NCBI GenBank assembly: GCA_023406225.1
Contig: JAEXWS010000024.1
Span: forward strand, 1 to 7,632
Origin: Bacillota bacterium
GTDB lineage: Bacteria; Bacillota; Clostridia; Oscillospirales; Oscillospiraceae
DNA: 7,632 bases
Direction: 5' to 3'
Part shown: piece by piece, positions 1 to 4,999 of the stretch
How positions within the stretch are numbered: position 1 is the stretch's first letter
Layout of the letters: every line of letters starts with the position of its first letter
Position numbers and translations under genes: made by a program
Notes under the pieces: model-generated
What the model was told of the DNA's origin: nothing
What the model saw: only the letters and a program-made list of their open reading frames with translations
Database searches by the model: none

Positions 1-405
1 GTCCGCGGGGTCTCCGTCGATGCAGCGGACCTCTCCATAGGCCCGCTCGCCCGCCAGGCGGCGCTTCTCCTCCTCCGTGTGGGGCCGGTGGCTGCCCAGG
101 GCAAAGACCAGGGTGATATCCTCCGCCCGGACCCCCGCCGCATACAGCTCGTCCAGCAGCGCCGGCATCACAAGCCATGTGGGCATGGGGCGGGTGACGT
201 CGCTGGTGACGACGGCGATCTTCTCGCCGGGGCGGACCAGCTCTCCCAGGCGCGGCGTGCCGATGGGGGCGGACAGGGCCCGGCGCACCTCCGCCTCTCC
301 TGTGAGTTCATGGCTCACGGGATTGGGCAGCAGCACCTGCCGCACGCAGCCGTCGGGTATGGACACCTCCTGGACGCCAGAGCCGATGCCAAGCGTCAGC
401 CGCAT
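1..405 (-). CDS. larA: LarA-family nickel-pincer 2-hydroxyacid racemase/epimerase, N-terminal part (cut by window edge)
   Basis: Only the first 135 codons lie in the window; the 3' part runs off the left edge. The N-terminal LarA (DUF2088) domain is clear. A TSDVTRP motif (residues 67-73) matches the SSDHTRP nucleotide/cofactor-binding motif of lactate racemase. ALGSHRPHTEEE (102-113) matches the GFHRPST segment carrying a catalytic His (H106 here). PIG at 47-49 also fits the family. LarA enzymes use a nickel-pincer nucleotide made by LarB/C/E to invert the C2 centre of 2-hydroxyacids; homologues act on lactate, malate, gluconate and others, so the substrate is not fixed by family. The start at 405 has a strong SD (GGGAGGGG, 418-411) five bases upstream and overlaps the end of the PGK gene by 10 nt, which indicates translational coupling and a shared pathway. 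The nickel-ligand residues (Lys/His in the second half) are outside the window. Family assignment is firm; the true substrate is unknown. Confidence 0.88.
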   Translation of the reverse strand, partial: MRLTLGIGSGVQEVSIPDGCVRQVLLPNPVSHELTGEAEVRRALSAPIGTPRLGELVRPGEKIAVVTSDVTRPMPTWLVMPALLDELYAAGVRAEDITLVFALGSHRPHTEEEKRRLAGERAYGEVRCIDGDPAD

Positions 406-1658
406 ACGGTCCCCTCCCGTCCTGCCGCTTCCCGCAGCGCCCGCACCACGGGCAGCTCCTCCCCGGTCAAAAACCGGATGAGCGCGCCGCCGCCGGTGCA
501 GATATAGTTGATCTGGTCCGTCTTGCCGTATTTCGCGGTGGCGGTGATGCTGTCTCCGCCGCCGACGACGGTATAGGCCGCCGTGTCGCCCAGGGCGTTC
601 CACACCGCCCTGGTGCCAAGCTCCGTCTCCGGCTGCTCAAACACGCCCATGGGGCCGTTGACGAACACGGTCTTGGCGGCGCGGATGATCTGCTGATAAA
701 GGCCCGCGGTCTCTCCTCCGATGTCCGTCAGGGACACGGCGGCGGGGATCGCCCCCACCTTCGCCTCCCGGCGGCCGCCGTCCTGGACGTAGGCCCCGTC
801 GGCGGGCAGCACGACGCGGTCCCCGTGGCGGGCCAGCAGGGCCTTCGCCTGTTCGATATACGCCCCATAGCCGGAAGCCTCGATGAAGTCCAGGCTGCCC
901 CTTCCGATCTCCCGGCCTTGGGCGGCAAGCAGGATGTTGCCCACCAGTCCGCCGGTAAGCACCTGGTCGGCGTTCCCCTTATCCAGCACGGATGCCATCA
1001 TCATAAACGCGTCGGCCACCTTGGCCCCGCCCAGCACAAAGACGCAGGGACGATCCGGCTGCTCCATCAGCGACGAGACGACGCAATACTCCGTTTCAAA
1101 GAGGCGGCCCATGGCGGAGGGCAGCACCTGCTCAAACCCGCACAGGGACGGCTGGTCCCGGTGGGCCGCCGCAAAGGCGTCGCAGACGTACAGATCCGCC
1201 AGGGGCGCCAGTCTGCGCACCAGCAGGGTCTGGGCCTGCTGGGCATGGGTCAGCCGCAGGCTGCGCTCAAAGAGCGTCTGTTCCTCCGCCAGGAAGCGCA
1301 CATTGTCCAGGAGCAAAATCTCGCCGTCAAGCAGCTCCCGGACGGCGGAAAGGGCCGCGGGGCCGCACACATCGGGGAGGAACCGCACCGCGCGGCCCAG
1401 CAGCTCGGAGAGCACTTTGGCATGCGGCGCGGTGGTGTAAAAGTTCTGATACTCGATGTCGCTGCCCTGGTGGGCCAGCACCACCACCCTGGCCCCGCGG
1501 TCCGAAAGCTCCCGGAGCGTTGGAACGCAGGCCCGGATGCGGGCCGTGGACCGCAGCGTTCCGGAGGCGCGGTCCACCGGCTGGTTGATATCCACGCGGC
1601 AGAGGACCGTTTTGCCCGCCACGTCAAAGTCGTCCAGCGTGTTGATACCAAATCGCAT
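396..1658 (-). CDS. pgk: archaeal-type phosphoglycerate kinase (probable accessory/paralogous acyl-phosphate kinase)
   Basis: The 420-residue protein spans a full PGK. Substrate-side motifs are RVDIN (21-25, with D23 and N25), R40, AHQG (62-65, H63), DNVRF (118-122, R121) and DAFAAAHR (160-167, R167). Nucleotide-side motifs are GGAKVAD (210-216, K213), NGPMGVFE (334-341, E341) and GGGDS (366-370). The wording (RVDIN instead of RVDFN, AHQG instead of SHLGRP, the YTT..HAKVLSELL stretch, AHR.QPSL.GF, and the CTGGGA..RFL.GEELPV ending) is that of archaeal PGKs, not the usual bacterial enzyme. The family transfers phosphate from an acyl phosphate to ADP; 1,3-bisphosphoglycerate is the classical substrate. 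At the position of yeast Arg65, which contacts 3-phosphoglycerate, this protein has Ser66-Asp67, so an altered substrate is possible. It starts 10 nt after the GAPDH stop with a perfect AAGGAGG SD and overlaps the LarA start by 10 nt. Fold and kinase role are secure; the physiological substrate is open. Confidence 0.92.
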   Translation of the reverse strand: MRFGINTLDDFDVAGKTVLCRVDINQPVDRASGTLRSTARIRACVPTLRELSDRGARVVVLAHQGSDIEYQNFYTTAPHAKVLSELLGRAVRFLPDVCGPAALSAVRELLDGEILLLDNVRFLAEEQTLFERSLRLTHAQQAQTLLVRRLAPLADLYVCDAFAAAHRDQPSLCGFEQVLPSAMGRLFETEYCVVSSLMEQPDRPCVFVLGGAKVADAFMMMASVLDKGNADQVLTGGLVGNILLAAQGREIGRGSLDFIEASGYGAYIEQAKALLARHGDRVVLPADGAYVQDGGRREAKVGAIPAAVSLTDIGGETAGLYQQIIRAAKTVFVNGPMGVFEQPETELGTRAVWNALGDTAAYTVVGGGDSITATAKYGKTDQINYICTGGGALIRFLTGEELPVVRALREAAGREGTVCG

Positions 1659-1663
1659 GGCGC

Positions 1664-1671
1664 CCTCCTTA
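1664..1671 (-). promoter_or_regulatory. Shine-Dalgarno of pgk fused to the gap stop codon
   Basis: On the minus strand TAAGGAGG reads as the TAA stop of the GAPDH gene running straight into a consensus AAGGAGG, followed by a five-base spacer and the PGK ATG at 1658. Ribosomes ending on gap would sit on the pgk initiation site, so the two products are probably made in fixed proportion. It also confirms the PGK start. Confidence 0.85.
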
Positions 1672-2748
1672 ACCCGCCCGTTCCCCGGCGGTCACATCAG
1701 CCTTCCTGGGCTGGAACAGGTCCTTGAACGCCCCGATGCGCAGATAGCGGTTGGTGGCCGCGGTGCCCTCCTCCCGGGTCAGCTGCATGCCGCAGGCCGC
1801 CCGGATGCCGTCGATGGTCTCGGGGATGGTGACGCTCTCCTGGGGGATGTGGATGGCGAACATGATATCGTCGCCGCTCTCCACGATGCTGTCCTCCCAG
1901 AGGCCGATCTCGTACAGGTCGCCCCGGGGACGGCCCAGGTCCCTGCCGTACTTGAAGAAGGAGCTGTTCCCGGCAAAGCCCTCGTCGATGGTGACGGTGC
2001 GGATGCGGGGATGGCCGCGGAACGCCTCCAGGGCCATCTCCCGGGTGATCTTGCCCTTGCCGGTGGCCGTGACCGTGATGATATGCCCGTGGGTGACGGG
2101 GGTATGGACCAGGATGCCCGTGGCGGAGACATGGGGCATGATGGTCATCAGGTCCAGGGCCTGATGGGTGGGGGCCTTTTCCATCTGCAGGGCATTGGTC
2201 AGTCCCCGGTGGTAATCGCCGGGGTCCGCCACCCGGCGGATGATGGTGATGGCCACCTTCTCAATGCCGTAGGCCCGGTCCAGGCAGTCCACAGAGCGGA
2301 TCAGCCCGGTGGTGTTGCAGGAGGTGAGCTTCAGATAGTCCTGATGCACGCCCTGCTCGTAATTGGCGTAGCCGTGGAAAAACACGTCCGCCACCGTGTT
2401 CTTTTCGCCGCCCTGGAAAATGGCCTTGACGCCGGCCTTCTGGTACAGCTCCTTGTTCCTGCCGCCGATGCCTGCGGGAGAGGAATCCAGCATGATGTCC
2501 ACCCGGCTCAGCAGGTCGTCAAAGGTGCCGGAAACAGGGATCCCGACCGCGTCAAAGGCGTCGCTGGTGGCCCCGGCCACCAGATACAGGTCGTAGGGCA
2601 TCCCTTTTTCATACAGCGCGCGGATCGCCAGCGTGGGCGCCAGATCGGCCACGCCCACCAGCTCCATGTCCTCCTGCAGGGCCACGCCGTCCGCCAATCT
2701 CTGGCCGATCGTCCCGTATCCGGCCACGCCTACCCGAATCTTTTTCAT
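1669..2748 (-). CDS. gap: archaeal-type (type II) glyceraldehyde-3-phosphate dehydrogenase homologue
   Basis: The 359-residue protein has an N-terminal Rossmann motif VAGYGTIG (8-15), the QGGEK segment (112-116), the type II catalytic SCNTTG (143-148, nucleophile C144), the anion-binding RRVADP (171-176) and the conserved THGH (219-222), whose His aligns with the catalytic His of archaeal GAPDH. EYGRDLGR of archaeal enzymes appears as KYGRDLGR near 266-273. Bacterial type I GAPDH has none of this wording, so this is the archaeal family, which makes acyl phosphates from aldehyde phosphates with NAD(P)+. D35, at the end of the second strand where NADP-using archaeal enzymes tend to carry a Lys, suggests NAD+ preference (inference). 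The archaeal PSHHGPD segment reads PTHQALD here, which may alter substrate binding. The C-terminus is some 15-20 residues longer than usual. First gene of the operon; AAAAGGAGA lies just upstream of the ATG. Family is firm; substrate is not. Confidence 0.92.
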   Translation of the reverse strand: MKKIRVGVAGYGTIGQRLADGVALQEDMELVGVADLAPTLAIRALYEKGMPYDLYLVAGATSDAFDAVGIPVSGTFDDLLSRVDIMLDSSPAGIGGRNKELYQKAGVKAIFQGGEKNTVADVFFHGYANYEQGVHQDYLKLTSCNTTGLIRSVDCLDRAYGIEKVAITIIRRVADPGDYHRGLTNALQMEKAPTHQALDLMTIMPHVSATGILVHTPVTHGHIITVTATGKGKITREMALEAFRGHPRIRTVTIDEGFAGNSSFFKYGRDLGRPRGDLYEIGLWEDSIVESGDDIMFAIHIPQESVTIPETIDGIRAACGMQLTREEGTAATNRYLRIGAFKDLFQPRKADVTAGERAG

Positions 2749-2761
2749 GACTGTTCTCCTT

Positions 2762-2831
2762 TTTGATAATTTTTTGATTAACTATTTAGTATCTTTTAAG
2801 ATTTGATAATCTGATGATAAACTCTTTATCA
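2762..2831. repeat. cluster of TGATAA half-sites in the gap-operon leader
   Basis: TGATAA occurs at 2764-2769, 2804-2809 and 2815-2820, and its complement TTATCA at 2826-2831. TTTGATAAT is repeated exactly at 2762-2770 and 2802-2810. A further TGATAA lies in the deoR operator at 2924-2929. The recurrence suggests binding half-sites for the divergent DeoR-family regulator. The region is AT-rich enough that some copies could be chance. Confidence 0.45.
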
Positions 2832-2832
2832 T
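2814..2832. promoter_or_regulatory. inverted repeat over the gap promoter (candidate DeoR-family operator)
   Basis: Perfect 8-base arms ATGATAAA (2814-2821) and TTTATCAT (2825-2832) flank CTC. The left arm contains the -10 box of the minus-strand promoter and the right arm lies in its spacer, so a bound repressor would block RNA polymerase. It shares the ATGATAA core with the palindrome over the deoR promoter. The binding protein is inferred from context only. Confidence 0.6.
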
Positions 2833-2842
2833 TTTTTTGCAA
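2814..2842 (-). promoter_or_regulatory. sigma-A-type promoter of the gap-pgk-larA operon
   Basis: Read on the minus strand, TTGCAA (2842-2837) is followed by a 17-base spacer and TATCAT (2819-2814). Each box is one or two mismatches from consensus at ideal spacing. Transcription would start near 2807, giving a leader of about 60 nt before the gap ATG. The -10 box lies inside an inverted repeat, as expected for repression. Confidence 0.65.
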
Positions 2843-2894
2843 CCCCTTTTTACACAAAAAAACTGTAATCTTTTTGGAAAAACGTAAATAAATG

Positions 2895-2924
2895 TTGAAA
2901 AGGCCCCCTCCATATTGTTATAAT
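2895..2924 (+). promoter_or_regulatory. sigma-A-type promoter of the DeoR-family gene
   Basis: TTGAAA (2895-2900), an 18-base spacer and a perfect TATAAT (2919-2924). The predicted start near 2931 leaves a leader of about 25 nt to the ATG at 2957. The -10 box sits inside a 24-base inverted repeat, consistent with autoregulation. Confidence 0.75.
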
Positions 2925-2935
2925 GATAACAATAT
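2912..2935. promoter_or_regulatory. perfect 10-bp inverted repeat over the deoR -10 box (candidate operator)
   Basis: Arms ATATTGTTAT (2912-2921) and ATAACAATAT (2926-2935) are exact reverse complements around AATG. The element covers the -10 box and the predicted transcription start of the DeoR-family gene. The shared ATGATAA core with the 2814-2832 palindrome suggests one regulator controls both directions. A local DeoR-family protein encoded 20 bp away is the obvious ligand (inference). Confidence 0.68.
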
Positions 2936-2956
2936 ACTTTGGAAAGCGGTGGGACG

Positions 2957-3715
2957 ATGCGTTTGGACAGAGCCAATGAAATGGAGCAGTATGTGCTTCA
3001 GCACGGAACCGCCTCGTTGGAGGAGCTGGCCGGTCAATTTCATATTTCCCTGAATACCGTCCGCAGGGACGTGGCGGCCCTGCTCAGCCGGGGCCGCATC
3101 CGCAAGACATACGGCGGTGTGGCGGCGGTCGAAAACTCCGGCCCGGTGTCCATGTCCATCCGCGCCTCGAAAAACCGGGGGCCGAAGCAGCTCATCGGCC
3201 GTTTGGCCGCGGACCTGGTGGAGGACGGCCAGACCATCTTTCTGGATTCCGGTTCCACCGTGCTGGCCATGATCCCCTATCTGTCCGAGCGGCGAAACGT
3301 GACCATCGTCACCCACGGCCTGTGCGCCATGTACGAGGCGTCCAAATGCCCGAACCTCCGCCTGATCTCCCTGGGCGGATTGTACAGCCCGCCCACCAAT
3401 TCCTTTGTGGGCATCTCCGCCCTGGAGACGCTGGACCGCATCAGCGTGGACACGGTTTTTATTGCGGCCACGGGCGTTTCTCTGGACCGGGGACTGACCA
3501 ACACCACCTATTTTGAAGCGGAGATCAAGCAGCATGTGGTCCAGCGGGGGCGCAAGGTCGCTCTGCTCGCGGACCACACCAAGTTCGATTTTGTCTCCAC
3601 GATCTCTTTTTATGAATTTGCAAAGCTCTCCGCCGTCGTGACGGACGTCCGCCCATCCCAGGCGTATCTGGACGCCATCGACGCCAACGGCATCCAGCTT
3701 CTCTGCGGGGAATGA
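2957..3715 (+). CDS. DeoR-family transcriptional regulator
   Basis: The 252-residue protein has the usual length and architecture of the family. The N-terminal winged HTH is at about 5-55: SLEELA (20-25) then SLNTVRRDVAALLSRG (31-46) and the wing IRKTYGGV (48-55). The C-terminal DeoRC sugar-phosphate sensor domain shows DSGSTV near 95, THGL, LGGLYSPPTNSFVG, DTVFIAATGVS..RGLT, FEAEIKQ and LADHTKF. Such proteins usually repress catabolic genes and release DNA on binding a phosphorylated sugar or related intermediate. That fits its divergent position next to a dehydrogenase/kinase/epimerase operon that would handle such a compound. The ATG at 2957, preceded by GGTGGGA, is preferred. An in-frame TTG at 2939 lies only about 8 bases from the predicted transcript start and inside the promoter-proximal palindrome flank. 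It ends 55 bp before a bidirectional terminator. The ligand is unknown. Confidence 0.92.
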   Translation: MRLDRANEMEQYVLQHGTASLEELAGQFHISLNTVRRDVAALLSRGRIRKTYGGVAAVENSGPVSMSIRASKNRGPKQLIGRLAADLVEDGQTIFLDSGSTVLAMIPYLSERRNVTIVTHGLCAMYEASKCPNLRLISLGGLYSPPTNSFVGISALETLDRISVDTVFIAATGVSLDRGLTNTTYFEAEIKQHVVQRGRKVALLADHTKFDFVSTISFYEFAKLSAVVTDVRPSQAYLDAIDANGIQLLCGE

Positions 3716-3770
3716 GCCTGTCCGCAGGTTCACTGTGAAAAACCAGTTCTCCGGGCCGCCGCGGCCCTGC

Positions 3771-3804
3771 AAAAAAGCTCCGCCCATCTGGGCGGAGCTT
3801 TTTT
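3771..3804. terminator. bidirectional intrinsic terminator
   Basis: Six A, then GCTCCGCCCA (3777-3786), a TC loop, TGGGCGGAGC (3789-3798), then six T. The whole element is symmetric, so it can stop the DeoR-family transcript on plus and the VOC/spoIIR transcript on minus, whose last stop codon is only three bases away. The genes are convergent, which is the classic setting. A second GC palindrome (GGGCCGC/GCGGCCC, 3753-3767) lies just before it but has no T-tract. Confidence 0.93.
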
Positions 3805-3807
3805 CCT

Positions 3808-4281
3808 TTACCTTGTCTGCTTCAAATATGCCTGCACATGCTCCAGCGGAATGTCCATCCGGCGGGCGACGCCCTCTTCGTTCAATCCGCTGTCGAAAAA
3901 CCTTCTGCACACCTTGGCGAGCGGCTCCGCCACCTCGACGACGTGCCGGTCCGGATCGTAGAGCCGCACCGCCCGCTGGCCCCAGCGGTGCTCCAGGGGC
4001 GGATGGACCAGCTCCACGCGCCGCTCCTTCAGCGTCTTCAAAAAGGCGTCGTAGTCCTCCTCTTCAAAGTATATCTCCGCGTCATCGCCGCCAAAAGCCA
4101 CGTCCGACGCGTCTTTTCCCAGAAATTCCGCCCAGCTCTCCAGCGTCTGGAGGGACAGTCCTCCGGTCAGGACCACATTCGCGCCGTAATCAGCCTCCAC
4201 CTCCAGGCCCAGGACCTCCCGGTAAAACCGCTTGGATTGCTCCTGGTCCCGCACCGCAAACAGCGGGCTTCCCATCTTCAT
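3808..4281 (-). CDS. VOC-superfamily (glyoxalase/bleomycin-resistance fold) protein with C-terminal HTH-like tail
   Basis: The 157-residue protein has two VOC beta-alpha-beta-beta-beta modules: residues 4-50 (PLFAVRDQEQSKRFYREVLGLE wording) and about 66-120, ending YDPDRHVVEVAEPL (108-121). The second-half metal-ligand position is E116. The first-module ligand, normally His, is hydrophobic here (F8/A9), so the full metal centre of glyoxalase I is not evident and a binding-only or different role is possible. After residue 122 follows an extension, FFDSGLNEEGVARRMDIPLE (128-147), resembling a helix-turn-helix of the GLS.EEVA.RMGIP type. It is the distal gene after spoIIR, separated by four bases, with a weak GGGAG SD inside the spoIIR end, so it is co-transcribed and perhaps coupled. 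An ATG two codons later is an alternative start. Substrate unknown; a link to sporulation is only positional. Confidence 0.82.
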   Translation of the reverse strand: MKMGSPLFAVRDQEQSKRFYREVLGLEVEADYGANVVLTGGLSLQTLESWAEFLGKDASDVAFGGDDAEIYFEEEDYDAFLKTLKERRVELVHPPLEHRWGQRAVRLYDPDRHVVEVAEPLAKVCRRFFDSGLNEEGVARRMDIPLEHVQAYLKQTR

Positions 4282-4285
4282 CCCA

Positions 4286-4921
4286 TCACGCTCCCAATTT
4301 CTCTTTGATCGCTTCCCAAAGCTCCACAGATTTGAATTTCAGCACATAGCCCTGGTTCTCCTCCGTGATGAAGCCCACCTGATCCTCGCTCAGGCCCGCC
4401 GCCATGGCGGTTTGGGCCAGGTCGGAGGAGGCCGCCGTGCAAAGGGGCGGGAACACCACGCACCACCAGTTCCGGCCCGCTCCCGCCCCGATGACGATGC
4501 GCAGGGCCAGATAGTCCCCGGCGGGCAGGGTAAAGCCGTCGTACTCCTTGGTGGGGAAGGCGGTATCCGTCAGCTCGGCGGTGACGGCGTAATCGTAACC
4601 CTCCGCCGCGATTTCCTCTGCGGCGATGCGCTCCAGCTCCAAAAGCTGGCCCCGGAGGCGGGCCTCCGCATCCCTCCGGTCCCCGGACTGCTCCAATATC
4701 TCCGTGGCCCGCTCCAAGATTTTGTCCCGGACCCGCAGCTTCAGCGCCTGGTCCTCCTCAGAGTCGGAGTTCGCCAGCACGTGGAGCCGCACTACTTTCT
4801 CCGCCAGGGCGTCCTGGCTCCGCAGAGACACGGCCCCGGTGAGCAGGAACACGCCCAGCCCCGCCAGCAGCACGATCTCCACGATCCGCAGTTTATAAGA
4901 AGGTTTTTTGACCGTTTTCAT
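4286..4921 (-). CDS. spoIIR: stage II sporulation protein R (SpoIIR)
   Basis: The 211-residue protein carries one N-terminal membrane segment or signal anchor (about 13-32, after a Lys/Arg-rich start). The SpoIIR signature follows: VVRLHVLANSDSEEDQALK (43-61), KLRVRD (61-66) and GRNWWCVVFPPLC (149-161). In the family, SpoIIR is made in the forespore under sigma-F and exported to the intermembrane space, where it triggers the protease SpoIIGA to activate pro-sigma-E in the mother cell. Its presence shows the host is an endospore former. The ATG at 4921 has GGAG six bases upstream. It lies 72 bp after ispE on the same strand; that gap contains a possible sigma-F-like promoter and a small hairpin. 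Identification is secure. Confidence 0.95.
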   Translation of the reverse strand: MKTVKKPSYKLRIVEIVLLAGLGVFLLTGAVSLRSQDALAEKVVRLHVLANSDSEEDQALKLRVRDKILERATEILEQSGDRRDAEARLRGQLLELERIAAEEIAAEGYDYAVTAELTDTAFPTKEYDGFTLPAGDYLALRIVIGAGAGRNWWCVVFPPLCTAASSDLAQTAMAAGLSEDQVGFITEENQGYVLKFKSVELWEAIKEKLGA

Positions 4922-4946
4922 GATGATCTCCGTCCTTTTTTATGTA

Positions 4947-4960
4947 GCCTCCCAGGAGGC
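4947..4960. other. small hairpin in the spoIIR leader
   Basis: GCCTCC (4947-4952) and GGAGGC (4955-4960) form a perfect six-base stem around CA, 26 bases upstream of the spoIIR start. No T-tract follows on the minus strand, so it is not a normal terminator. It could stabilise the leader or be chance. Confidence 0.3.
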
Positions 4961-4970
4961 CGTTTCCAAA

Positions 4971-4999
4971 AGTCTGGACGGAAATATTTGGTTTTATAC
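4971..4999 (-). promoter_or_regulatory. candidate sigma-F-like promoter of spoIIR
   Basis: On the minus strand GTATA (4999-4995) is followed by 15 bases and GTCCAGACT (4979-4971). The -35 and the spacing fit the forespore sigma-F consensus (GYATA, N15, GGNNANANT). The -10 keeps the first G, both central A residues and the final T, but lacks the second G of GG. The -35 overlaps the ispE stop codon. spoIIR is a sigma-F target in Bacillus, which makes the match more credible, but it is short and imperfect. Confidence 0.35.

Noticed and set aside
1..2748. Archaeal genome as the source of the window
   Set aside because: Although gap and pgk are archaeal in type, spoIIR, IspE, a DeoR-family regulator, SD motifs and sigma-A-type promoters all indicate an endospore-forming bacterium.
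1456..2766. 436-codon plus-strand open frame antisense to gap
   Set aside because: It overlaps two well-identified genes, has no domain, and its composition is that of a mirrored coding frame.
2939..2956. Upstream TTG start for the DeoR-family protein
   Set aside because: It lies about 8 bases from the predicted transcript start with no room for an SD. The ATG at 2957 has GGTGGGA in front and fits the family N-terminus.
2782..2976. 64-codon minus-strand frame in the divergent promoter region
   Set aside because: It covers both promoters and both palindromes, has no good SD, and its product shows no pattern.
3753..3767. GGGCCGC/GCGGCCC palindrome as a terminator
   Set aside because: No T-tract follows on either strand; the adjacent 3771-3804 element explains termination.
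2918..3910. 330-codon minus-strand open frame antisense to the DeoR-family gene
   Set aside because: It crosses the bidirectional terminator and a divergent promoter, and no motif is visible.
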